Below, piece after piece: positions 30,896 to 39,435 of a DNA stretch of 64,000 bases (the stretch's first letter is position 1; every line of letters starts with the position of its first letter). Under the pieces are notes generated by a model that had not been told where the DNA came from, made no database searches, and worked only from the letters and a program-made list of their open reading frames with translations. Origin of the DNA: Actinomycetospora chiangmaiensis DSM 45062 (lineage in GTDB: Bacteria > Actinomycetota > Actinomycetes > Mycobacteriales > Pseudonocardiaceae); the NCBI RefSeq assembly GCF_000379625.1, contig NZ_KB903245.1:65633-129632 (forward strand), written 5' to 3'. The position numbers and the translations under genes are program-made.

Positions 30896-31293
30896 GCGAA
30901 GCACATGTCGACCGCCTCAACCTCCCGGTCGTCGATCTCGCGCGGTCCGTCGCGTTCCACACCGCCGTACTCGCCCCGCTGGGGATCGAGCCGCTGATCG
31001 CCGTGCCGACAGCGCCGGGTCAGAAGGCGATGCAGGCCTTCGGGGTGCACCCGAAGCCGTTCTTCTGGCTCGTCGAGGTCGGCCCCGGGGTCACCTACGA
31101 CGACACCCACCTCGCCTTCACCGCCCCCGACCACACGACGGTCGACGCCTTCCACGCCGCCGCACTCGACGCGGGCGCCACGACGCTCCGCGCCCCGGGG
31201 CTGCAGCCCGAGTACCACGCCGACTACTACGGCGCGTTCGTCAGCACGCCGGACGGCACCAACCTCGAGGCCGTCTGCCATCTTCAGTCCTAG
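30886..31293 (+). CDS. VOC (glyoxalase/bleomycin-resistance fold) protein
   Basis: A 135-residue VOC-superfamily protein. DRLNLPVVDLARSVAFHTAVLAPLGI (shown in part), the LAFTAPDHTTVDAFHAAALDAG segment and YYGAFVSTPDGTNLEAVCH with a terminal metal-type Glu match the family. It resembles uncharacterised lactoylglutathione-lyase-like proteins. The only in-frame start near the conserved region is GTG 30886, which lies inside the downstream arm of a hairpin and has no ribosome site, so expression is uncertain. Confidence 0.75.
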   Translation: MLTCEAHVDRLNLPVVDLARSVAFHTAVLAPLGIEPLIAVPTAPGQKAMQAFGVHPKPFFWLVEVGPGVTYDDTHLAFTAPDHTTVDAFHAAALDAGATTLRAPGLQPEYHADYYGAFVSTPDGTNLEAVCHLQS

Positions 31294-31308
31294 AACAGAA
31301 CCAGGGGG

Positions 31309-31338
31309 TTGTCGAAGCGGAGTCCGATCTGTCACGGT
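31309..31338 (+). promoter_or_regulatory. Putative promoter of DUF899 gene
   Basis: TTGTCG (31309-31314) and CACGGT (31333-31338) are 18 bp apart, with CACGGT seven bases before ATG 31346. The -10 region and spacer GGTCGCC resemble those in front of the transketolase gene at 41430. Confidence 0.4.
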
Positions 31339-31345
31339 GGTCGCC

Positions 31346-32065
31346 ATGAGCCTCCCGGAGATCACCGACCGTGAGAGTTGGCTGACGGCCCGCCGCGAAC
31401 TCCTCGAGGAGGAGAAGGCGCTCACGCGGGCGCGCGACGCGCTCAACACCCGTCGTCGGGAACTGCCGATGGTCGAGGTGACGGAGGACTACCGGTTCAC
31501 CGGGCCGGACGGCGAGGTCACGCTCGGCGGCCTGTTCAACGGCCACCGGCAGCTCGTGGTCAACCACGTCATGTTCGACCCGGACTGGGACGAGATGTGC
31601 CGGAGCTGTTCGGCCGGCATCCGTGAGTGGTCGCCGGGGACGCGCGATCACCTGCGCTCCCGCGACACCGAACAGGTCTTCGTGTCCCGCGCGCCCTACG
31701 AGAAGCTCGCGGCCTGGAAGGAACGCCAGGGCTGGACGATCCCCTGGTACTCGTCGTACGGGTCGGGCTTCAACGCGGACTTCGGCGTCACCGTCGACGT
31801 CTCCGGCGGGACGATGCACTACAACTACCGCGACGACCCGACCTGGGAGGGGGCGGAAGGCACGCATGAGCTGCCGGGCTTCAGCGCCTTCCTCCGCGTC
31901 GACGACCGCGTGTTCCACACGTACTCGTCCTACGCCCGCGCCGCGGAGTGGTTCGGCGGGTCGTTCGCCTACCTCGACCTCACCGCGCTCGGCCGGCAGG
32001 AGGACTGGGAGGAGCCGAAGGGGCGAGCCGACTCGGTCCGCGCCGGCATCCCCGTCTTCGACTAG
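31346..32065 (+). CDS. DUF899 family thioredoxin-like protein
   Basis: A 239-residue protein of the DUF899 family, which has a thioredoxin-like fold. The segment LPMVEVTEDYRFTGPDGEVTL (in part), the FDPDWDEMCRSCSAG motif with two cysteines spaced CxxC, and WYSSYGSGFNADFGV are the family's marks. Function is unknown; the CxxC suggests a redox role. It has its own likely promoter and ends 16 bases before the third dispersed hairpin. Confidence 0.85.
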   Translation: MSLPEITDRESWLTARRELLEEEKALTRARDALNTRRRELPMVEVTEDYRFTGPDGEVTLGGLFNGHRQLVVNHVMFDPDWDEMCRSCSAGIREWSPGTRDHLRSRDTEQVFVSRAPYEKLAAWKERQGWTIPWYSSYGSGFNADFGVTVDVSGGTMHYNYRDDPTWEGAEGTHELPGFSAFLRVDDRVFHTYSSYARAAEWFGGSFAYLDLTALGRQEDWEEPKGRADSVRAGIPVFD

Positions 32066-32080
32066 GGGTGGCTGCGCCCT

Positions 32081-32120
32081 GTGAGTACTTTTCCGTGCCC
32101 TGGCACGGAAAAGTACTCAC
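32081..32120. terminator. Dispersed 40-bp hairpin, copy C (perfect)
   Basis: GTGAGTACTTTTCCGTGC and GCACGGAAAAGTACTCAC are perfectly complementary 18-bp arms with a four-base CCTG loop. It lies between the convergent DUF899 and lacI-type genes. As the perfect copy, it is the best reference for the family that includes 2304-2343 and 25626-25665. Confidence 0.82.
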
Positions 32121-32126
32121 GGGCCG

Positions 32127-33104
32127 TCAGGCACTTCCCCGCACCACCAGCCGCGGCGCGAGCGTGCGGTGTTCGGCCGGGTGGCCGTCGAGGCGGCGGC
32201 CCAGCACCTCCACGAGCGTGCGCCCGAGCTCGTACTTGTCGGTGTGCACCGTGGTGAGGGGCGGGTCGAGCAGGGCGGCCATGGTGATGTCGTCGTAGCC
32301 GACCACCGCGACCTGCTCACCGGCGCGGCGGCCCGTCGTCCGGAGCGCCTGGACCGCGCCGATCGCGAGCAGGTCGTTGAACGCGAACACCCCGGTGACG
32401 TCGGGGTGCCGGGCGAGCAGGCGGCGCAGGGCCGCCACCCCGCCGGCGACGGTCGGCGGCCCGGTGACCACCCGGTCCGCGTCGCCGCCGACCACCTCGA
32501 GGAACGCCCGACGACGTTCGGGCTTGTTCTGCACCGCGCCGTCGAGCATCCCGAGCCGGTCGTGCCCCCGCGACGCCAGGTGCTCGCAGGCGAGGCGGGT
32601 GCCGGTGCGGAAGTCGGTCCGGACGGTGGCCACCGACGGGTCCGGGGCGGGCCGGTCGGCGACGACGAGCGGCACCCGGCGGCCCAGCGCGGCCAGCGCC
32701 GCGTCGTCGAGGGCCTCGAAGAACCCGATCGCGCCGGCCGCTCCCGCGTCGACGATCGCGCGGCCCGCCTCGGCCTCGGCGCCCGCGTCCGCGTCGGTGT
32801 TGTGCACGACCACCGCGAGCCCCCGGGCGGCCGCCGCGTCGAAGACCCCGCGGGCGACGGCGGGGAAGAACGGGTTCGCGATGTCGGGCAGGACGAGCGC
32901 GACCGTCCCCGCGCGCTGCGTCCGCATCCCGCGCGCGAAGGCCGACGGCCGGTAGTCGAGCTCCTCGATGGTCGCGAGGACCCGACGGCGGGTCGCCTCG
33001 CTGATGTCGCCCTTGTCGTTCATCGCCCGCGACACGGTCTGCCGGGAGACCCCGGCCGCCCGGGCGACGTCGTCGATCGTCACCCGGACCGACCCGCCGG
33101 TCAC
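32127..33104 (-). CDS. LacI-family regulator, probable galactose regulator
   Basis: A 325-residue LacI/GalR regulator. The helix-turn-helix is near the start (TIDDVARAAGVSRQTVSRA) with a hinge helix (YRPSAFARGM), followed by a periplasmic-binding-like domain ending in VVGYDDITMAALLDPPLTTV. It is the last gene of a minus-strand run with galT and galK, and its GTG overlaps the stop of the preceding gene by four bases. It is therefore likely to respond to galactose and act on the operator-like dyad at 36056-36067 between galT and the symporter. Confidence 0.86.
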   Translation of the reverse strand: MTGGSVRVTIDDVARAAGVSRQTVSRAMNDKGDISEATRRRVLATIEELDYRPSAFARGMRTQRAGTVALVLPDIANPFFPAVARGVFDAAAARGLAVVVHNTDADAGAEAEAGRAIVDAGAAGAIGFFEALDDAALAALGRRVPLVVADRPAPDPSVATVRTDFRTGTRLACEHLASRGHDRLGMLDGAVQNKPERRRAFLEVVGGDADRVVTGPPTVAGGVAALRRLLARHPDVTGVFAFNDLLAIGAVQALRTTGRRAGEQVAVVGYDDITMAALLDPPLTTVHTDKYELGRTLVEVLGRRLDGHPAEHRTLAPRLVVRGSA

Positions 33105-33586
33105 GACGGTGGGCCGGCGGGCCGACGCTCCAGGATCACGAGCGGGATGACCCGCCCGACCTCGTCCGCCCGCCGCCGGTAGGAGACGAAGGACCCGTAC
33201 ATGGCGTCGAGGCGCGGCCAGAGCCGGGCCCGCTCGCTCTCGTCGGCCTCCCGCGCCCGCACCGGCCGCACCTCGTCGCGCACCTGCACGGTGGTGTCGG
33301 GGTGCGCCCGGAGGTTGTGCAACCAGGCCGGGTGGCGCGGATGGCCGCCCGCCGACGCGACGATCACGAGGTCGTCCCCGTCGGGCAGGTAGAGCAGCGG
33401 GGTGGTGCGCGCGGCGCCGCTGCGGGCGCCGACGTGGTCGAGCAGCAGCATCGTCGGCGCGCCGGGCGCCGTGTGCCCGATACGCCCGCCGGTGAGGCGG
33501 TAGAGCGCCACGTGGGCCCGCGTCGCCGCGGAGACCACGGGCGTGAGCCGGTCGAAGACGTCACCGAACCGCTGCGCCGAGACCAT
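33101..33586 (-). CDS. Deazaflavin (F420)-dependent nitroreductase-family protein
   Basis: A 161-residue split-barrel protein of the Ddn/F420-dependent group. The diagnostic part is HPRHPAWLHNLRAHPDTTV, preceded by ARTTPLLYLPDGDDLVIVAS. Such proteins use reduced F420 to reduce quinones and other compounds. Its presence fits with fbiD at 10020. It sits between galK (29-bp gap) and the LacI gene (overlapping), an unusual partner for galactose genes. ATG 33586 is the natural start. Confidence 0.87.
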   Translation of the reverse strand: MVSAQRFGDVFDRLTPVVSAATRAHVALYRLTGGRIGHTAPGAPTMLLLDHVGARSGAARTTPLLYLPDGDDLVIVASAGGHPRHPAWLHNLRAHPDTTVQVRDEVRPVRAREADESERARLWPRLDAMYGSFVSYRRRADEVGRVIPLVILERRPAGPPS

Positions 33587-33615
33587 GCGGTGATCGTAGG
33601 GCGACGCGGTCGTCC

Positions 33616-34727
33616 TCACCGCTCCCTCCGCGCCCCCGGCGCCGGGGCGACCTCCCGCACCGTCGGCTCCGGGTCGAGCGTCCGGCAGGCCTCGCCCACG
33701 GCCGCGGCGCGGTCCGTGGGCACCAGCGCGATCACCGACCCGCCGAATCCGCCCCCCATGATGCGGGCCCCGAGGGCGCCCGCGCCGACCGCCGCCCCGA
33801 CGATCGCGTCCACCTCCGGCACCGAGACCTCGTAGTCGTCGCGCAGCGAGGCGTGCGACGCGGTGAGCACCGCGCCGACCTCCCGGGGCCGGCCCGCCCG
33901 CACGAGCGCCACCGTCTCGTGGACCCGCGCCTCCTCGGTGACCACGTGCCGCGCCCGCTTCCGCGGCGCCCCCTCGGGCAGGTTCTCGACGGCGGCCGGG
34001 GTCGCGTCGCGCAGCGCCGGCACCCCGAGGGCCTCGGCCGCCGCGACGCACGCCGCGCGGCGGTCGGCGTACCCGCCGTCGGCGAGGTCGTGCCGCACCC
34101 GCGAGTCGATCACCAGGACCGCGAGACCCGCCGTCTCGAACCCGAGCGCGACGTCCTCGGTGGCCATCGACCGGCAGTCGAGCAGCAGCGCCGAGCCCTC
34201 CCGGCACAGCAGCGAGGCCGCCTGGTCCATGATCCCGACCGGCGCCCCCACCACCTCGTTCTCCGCGCGCCGCCCGGCCGCGGCGAGCGCGACGCGGTCC
34301 AGCCCGAGCCCGGCGAGCTCGCTCACGGCGAGGGCGACCGCGCTCTCCAGCGCCGCCGAGCTCGACAGCCCCGCCCCGAGCGGGACCTCCCCGTGCACCA
34401 CGAGGTCCCAGCCCCGCTCGACCCCCAGCGCCCACAGCGTGCCGAGCGGGTAGGCGCTCCACCCGGTCGCGATCCCGAGCTTCCCGACGACGAGCTCGGC
34501 CGGCTCGGTGCCCGGGTCGTCGGAACAGACGGTGACCCGGTCGTCGTCGCGGCGGGCGGCCGCGACGAACGTGCGCCGGTCGATCGCGAAGGGCAGCACG
34601 TGCCCCTCGTTGTGATCGGTGTGCTCGCCGATGAGGTTGACCCGGCCGGGCGCGGAGAAGACGCCCTCGGGGTCGCGGCCGTGGACGTCGCGGAACGCCT
34701 CGAGAATCCGGTCCGCACCCTCGGCGC

Positions 34728-34731
<4 letters not shown>
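33616..34731 (-). CDS. galK: Galactokinase
   Basis: GalK phosphorylates alpha-D-galactose at C1, the first step of the Leloir pathway. The 371-residue GHMP kinase has all three motifs: GRVNLIGEHTDHNEG, PLGAGLSSSAALE and ARIMGGGFGGSVIAL. The GTG at 34731 overlaps the galT stop (GTGA). No galE or galM is present in the window. Confidence 0.95.
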
Positions 34732-35716
<985 letters not shown>

Positions 35717-35720
<4 letters not shown>

Positions 35721-35908
35721 CGCGTGGGCTCTCCGGTCGACCCGGTCGAGCTCCGCTGCGCTGCGTCTCCGAACGACCCGGTCGAGCTCCGCTGCGCTGC
35801 GTCTCCGAACGACCCGGTCGAGCTCCGCTGCGCTGCGTCTCCCGCCGAGAAATAGGTGATCGACCTGCCGTCGGGAAGGCGCTCCGGCTCGACGACGAGC
35901 CCGGGCAT
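35717..35908 (-). CDS. Small ORF resembling the detached N-terminus of GalT, with 12-residue repeats
   Basis: A 63-residue product: GLVVEPERLPDGRSITYFSAG and then three copies of a 12-residue unit (GDAAQRSSTGSF), ending GEPTR. LPDGRSITYF resembles the beginning of other actinobacterial GalT proteins. The repeats come from 36-bp tandem DNA repeats, so they stay in frame. The stop overlaps the galT ATG (ATGA), so the two are translationally coupled but in different frames (-1). ATG 35908 was chosen; the frame stays open to 36082 but would cross a palindromic repeat. It may be a functional split or a leftover; this is not decided. Confidence 0.6.
35739..35842. repeat. 36-bp tandem repeat, 2.9 copies
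   Basis: Units at 35739-35774, 35775-35810 and 35811-35842 (the last 32 bp) are identical over their shared length, starting GACCCGGTCGAGCTCCGCTG. The period is a multiple of three and encodes repeats of 12 residues in the small ORF before galT. The core AGCTCCGCTGCGCTGCG resembles short GAGCGCAGCGGAGC elements elsewhere, such as 13105-13118. Confidence 0.85.
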
Positions 35909-35923
35909 CGCGCCGGGATCGGT

Positions 35924-35946
35924 GTCAGCGGTGGCACACGACTGAC
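35924..35946. repeat. 23-bp palindromic repeat, third copy
   Basis: GTCAGCGGTGGCACACGACT followed by GAC. It is the reverse complement of the units at 24039 and 24069 with one difference. A partial related stretch (GCGGTGGGCCACCGCTGA) follows it. It lies in the divergent region between galT and the symporter, outside any confident gene. Confidence 0.68.
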
Positions 35947-36055
35947 ACCCGGCGTCCGCGGTGGGCCACCGCTGATCGTCCTCGCCCGTCATCCGGCCCG
36001 TCCCTTCACGCCCCCTTGACGCCCGGCCGATCCGGGCCCACAGTGTGCGCCAGCT

Positions 36056-36067
36056 AACGATAACGTT
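36056..36067. promoter_or_regulatory. Candidate LacI-type operator ahead of the symporter
   Basis: AACG-ATAA-CGTT is a perfect dyad in an AT-rich patch (GCTAACGATAACGTTCACGG) 44 bases before the symporter ATG and downstream of a TTGACG at 36016-36021. CG-centred AT-rich dyads are typical of LacI/GalR operators, and a LacI gene lies in the divergent gal operon. Confidence 0.5.
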
Positions 36068-36110
36068 CACGGGAACCTTCACGGAACCCCGGACCGCACG
36101 AGAGGTCGCG

Positions 36111-37772
36111 ATGCTGCGCCTGAACCCGGGATGGTTGGACTACACACTCCTGGCGCTCTACTTCGTCGTCGTACTGGGCATCGGCCTGGTCGCCCGCCGC
36201 GCCGTCGGCACCAGCGCCGACTTCCTGCTCGCCGGCCGCTCCCTGCCCGCCTGGGTCACGGGCCTGGCCTTCGTCGCCGCCAACCTGGGCGCGACCGAGA
36301 TCATCGGCATGGCCGCGAACGGGGCCGAGTACGGCGTCGCGACGGTGCACTACTACTGGATCGGCGCCGTCCCGGCGATGGTCTTCCTCGGCATCGTGAT
36401 GATGCCCTTCTACTACCGCTCGAAGGTCCGGTCGGTGCCGGAGTTCCTGCGGCTGCGGTTCGGCAACGGCACGCACATCCTCAACGCGCTCGTCTTCGCG
36501 ATCGCCTCGGTGCTGATCGCCGGCGTCAACCTCTACGCGCTGGCGATCGTGCTCAACGCCCTGCTCGGCTGGCCGGAGTTCCTGGGCATCGTCGTGTCGG
36601 CCGCGGTGGTGCTCGTCTACATCGGCTTCGGCGGGCTCGGGTCGGCGATCTACGGCGAGGTGCTCCAGTTCTTCGTCATCCTCGCCGGGCTGATCCCGCT
36701 CGCGATCGTCGCCGTCCGCCACGTCGGCGGCTTCTCCGCGCTGGCCGACAAGGTCACCGCCTCCGCGCTCGGCGAGGGCGGCCTGCACGCCTGGCAGGGC
36801 ACGGGGATCGGCGACGTCACCAACCCGATCGGCGCCAACTGGATCTCGATCGTCCTCGGCCTCGGCTTCGTGCTCTCCTTCGGCTACTGGACGACGAACT
36901 TCGCCGAGATCCAGCGCGCGCTCTCCGCGAAGGACCGCAGCGCCTCCCAGCGCACACCCCTCATCGCGGCCTTCCCGAAGATCCTCATCCCGGCCGTCAC
37001 GATCATCCCCGGCCTCGTCGCGCTGGTCGCGATCCCGAACTTCGGCAACGACGCCACCGGCGGACTGAAGTACAACGACGCGATCCCGGCCCTCATCGGC
37101 CAGCTGCTCCCCGAGGGCGTCCTCGGTATCGCGCTGACCGGCCTGTTCGCCTCGTTCATGGCGGGCGTGGCGGCGAACGTCAGCTCGCTGAACACGGTGG
37201 TCACCTACGACCTGCTCCAGCCCTACCTCGCGAAGGGCCGCAGCGACCGCTACTACCTCAACGCGGGGCGCGTGGTCACCGCGGTCGGCGTCGTCATCGC
37301 GATCTTCACCGCACTGCTGGCCGCCGACTTCAACAACATCATGACCTACCTGCAGTCGCTGTTCGGGATCTTCAACGCCCCGATCTTCGCGACGTTCATC
37401 CTCGGCATGTTCTGGAAGCGCACCAGCGGCTGGGGCGGCTTCGCGGGCCTGCTCACCGGCGTGCTCGCCGGGGCGCTCGTGTTCGTCCTCGCCGAGGCCG
37501 GGGTGGTCGACTTCGGGTCCGGCATCGCCACGAGCTTCTACCAGGCCGGCGCCGCGTTCATCGTCGACGTCGTCGTGACCGTCGTCGTCTCGCTGGCCAC
37601 CGCGAAGCCGGAGCCGGAGCGGCTCGCCGGGATCGTCTACGGCGTGCCCGGCGCCGACGGCGTCGTCCCGACGCTGCGCCAGCCCAAGGAGCGCGTCTGG
37701 TATCGCAAGCCGGTCCTGCTCGGCGGTCTCGCCCTCGCGCTGACCGTCGTCCTCAACATCGTCTTCGCCTGA
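36111..37772 (+). CDS. Sodium:solute symporter (SSS family), probable galactose transporter
   Basis: A 553-residue polytopic membrane protein with about 13-14 hydrophobic segments, of the SGLT/PutP family. The LAGRSLPAWVTGLAFVAANLG and TEIIGMAANGAEYG segments around helix 1-2 form the substrate and sodium site, and FASFMAGVAANVSSLNTVVTYDL (in part) is the helix 8 sodium site region. The divergent galT-galK genes and the LacI regulator point to galactose or a related sugar. ATG 36111 has an AGAGG site. Confidence 0.87.
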   Translation: MLRLNPGWLDYTLLALYFVVVLGIGLVARRAVGTSADFLLAGRSLPAWVTGLAFVAANLGATEIIGMAANGAEYGVATVHYYWIGAVPAMVFLGIVMMPFYYRSKVRSVPEFLRLRFGNGTHILNALVFAIASVLIAGVNLYALAIVLNALLGWPEFLGIVVSAAVVLVYIGFGGLGSAIYGEVLQFFVILAGLIPLAIVAVRHVGGFSALADKVTASALGEGGLHAWQGTGIGDVTNPIGANWISIVLGLGFVLSFGYWTTNFAEIQRALSAKDRSASQRTPLIAAFPKILIPAVTIIPGLVALVAIPNFGNDATGGLKYNDAIPALIGQLLPEGVLGIALTGLFASFMAGVAANVSSLNTVVTYDLLQPYLAKGRSDRYYLNAGRVVTAVGVVIAIFTALLAADFNNIMTYLQSLFGIFNAPIFATFILGMFWKRTSGWGGFAGLLTGVLAGALVFVLAEAGVVDFGSGIATSFYQAGAAFIVDVVVTVVVSLATAKPEPERLAGIVYGVPGADGVVPTLRQPKERVWYRKPVLLGGLALALTVVLNIVFA

Positions 37773-37785
37773 TCGGGGAGTCACC

Positions 37786-38070
37786 ATGAGCGAATCCGTC
37801 CAGCCCGGTCGGCCGCAGACAGAGGTCGAGACCGGCAGCCGCATGCAGCGGCTGTTCGATCTGCGCTACGTCATCGGCGCCCTCATGGGCGTCTACGGGA
37901 TCGTCCTCGTCATCCGCGGCCTGCTCGACGGGCCCGAGCAGCTCGCCCGCGCGGCCGGCATCTCGATCAACCTCTGGACCGGGATCGGCCTGCTCGTCGT
38001 GGCCGCGATCTTCCTGGTCTGGGGCGTCACCCGGCCCCTGGGGATCGACGTCGAGGAGAACATCGACTGA
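37786..38070 (+). CDS. Small two-helix membrane protein paired with the symporter
   Basis: A 94-residue protein with two membrane segments (about 28-46, YVIGALMGVYGIVLVIRGL, and 64-82, LWTGIGLLVVAAIFLVWGV). It starts 13 bases after the symporter stop, with a GGGGAG ribosome site. Similar small proteins accompany SSS transporters in actinobacteria and may be accessory subunits. No activity is predicted. Confidence 0.78.
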   Translation: MSESVQPGRPQTEVETGSRMQRLFDLRYVIGALMGVYGIVLVIRGLLDGPEQLARAAGISINLWTGIGLLVVAAIFLVWGVTRPLGIDVEENID

Positions 38071-38105
38071 GGTCCCGACGGCGGGTGGCGCTGCCCGCCC
38101 GTGAT

Positions 38106-38150
38106 CGAGCGGCACTCTCGCGCACATCGATGCGGCGAGAGTGCCGTTCG
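38106..38150. terminator. Hairpin between symporter operon and CoA transferase
   Basis: CGAGCGGCACTCTCGC (38106-38121) pairs with GCGAGAGTGCCGTTCG (38135-38150) with one mismatch; the 13-base loop has an inner GCA/TGC pairing. It lies between convergent genes and probably terminates both. Confidence 0.72.
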
Positions 38151-38166
38151 CTCGCCGGTGGAGGAA

Positions 38167-39294
38167 CTAGACCTGCGGGCCGACGTCGGGCACCGGGTCC
38201 ATCCGCGGCACCCGCCCGTCGAGGAAGGTGATCGGCGGGAGCAGGGTGCGGATCGGCCCGTTGGGGGTGCCGACCTCCACGAACCGGCCGCGCTCCTCGT
38301 GCTGCGGGTGGGTGAGCACCTGGTCGAGCGTGCGCCGCCGGGCGTTCGCGATCCCGGCCTCCTCAAGCCGCTCGACGAGCTGGTCGCCGGTGAGGTCGCG
38401 CAGGACCCCGTCGATCGTCTCGTGCAGCGCGGGGCGGTTCTCGATGCGGTCGGAGTTCGTGACGAACCGCGGGTCCTCGGCGATCGCGGTGTCACCCAGC
38501 ACGACCTCGCAGAAGCGCTTCCACTCCCGCTCGTTCTGGATCGAGAGCACGACCTCCTGCCCGTCGCCGGCCGCGAACGAGCCGTACGGGGCGATCGCGG
38601 CGTGGCTGGTCCCGGCCCGGACCGGTGCCCTGCCGCTGCCGGACGCGTAGTGCAGCGGGAAGCCCATCCACTCGCTGAGGGCGTCGAACAGGCTGACCTC
38701 GAAGGTGGTTCCCTCGCCGGTGCGCTCGCGGTCGTAGAGCGCGGTGAGGATGCCGGAGAACGCGTACATGCCGGCGCCGATGTCGGCGGCCGGGATGCCC
38801 GCCTTCGCCGGGTACTCCTCGGTGCCCGTGACGGAGACGAGCCCCGTCTCGGCCTGGATCAGCGCGTCGTAGGCCTTCGCGTCGCGGTAGGGGCCCGACG
38901 AGCCGTAGCCCGAGATGCTGCAGTGGATCAGCTCCGGGTGGTCCCGGCGGAGGTCCTCGGCCCCGAGCCCGAGGCGTTCCGCCGCACCGGGCGCGAAGTT
39001 CTGCACGAACACGTCGGCCTGCGCGATCAGCTCCTTCACGCGGCCGAGCTGCTCGGCGTCCTTGAGATCGGCCGTGACCGACTCCTTCGACCGGTTCAGC
39101 CACACGAAGTGGCTCGAGAGCCCGTTGACCGTCGTGTCGTAGTCCCGGGCGAAGTCCCCCCGCCCGGGCCGCTCGACCTTGATCACGCGCGCCCCGAGAT
39201 CGGCGAGGTGACGGGTGGCCAGCGGCGCCGCCACCGCCTGCTCGCAGGACACCACGAGGATGCCGTCCAACGGGAGGGCCCGGGTCTCGACCAT
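38167..39294 (-). CDS. CaiB/BaiF family CoA transferase
   Basis: A 375-residue class III CoA transferase. LPLDGILVVSCEQAVAAPLATRHLADLGA (shown in part), RVIKVERPGRGDFARDYD, and the catalytic aspartate region ADIGAGMYAFSGILTALYDRE are standard. NRSKESVTADLKD is also conserved. The CoA donor and acceptor are unknown; formyl-, succinyl- or carnitine-type acceptors are all possible. ATG 39294 starts right before the conserved part; ATG 39351 is an alternative. It stands alone. Confidence 0.88.
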   Translation of the reverse strand: MVETRALPLDGILVVSCEQAVAAPLATRHLADLGARVIKVERPGRGDFARDYDTTVNGLSSHFVWLNRSKESVTADLKDAEQLGRVKELIAQADVFVQNFAPGAAERLGLGAEDLRRDHPELIHCSISGYGSSGPYRDAKAYDALIQAETGLVSVTGTEEYPAKAGIPAADIGAGMYAFSGILTALYDRERTGEGTTFEVSLFDALSEWMGFPLHYASGSGRAPVRAGTSHAAIAPYGSFAAGDGQEVVLSIQNEREWKRFCEVVLGDTAIAEDPRFVTNSDRIENRPALHETIDGVLRDLTGDQLVERLEEAGIANARRRTLDQVLTHPQHEERGRFVEVGTPNGPIRTLLPPITFLDGRVPRMDPVPDVGPQV

Positions 39295-39435
39295 GCCGGA
39301 GATCGTGCCCGTCCCGACCGCCCGGCGCGCGCCGTCGTCCGCGTCACGCATCCGTTCCGCGTCACACGAACCGACCGGGGGTGTTTCCACGAATGAGCGA
39401 CACCTGTTCGGCCCAGTGACACCAGGAGTGGGGAC

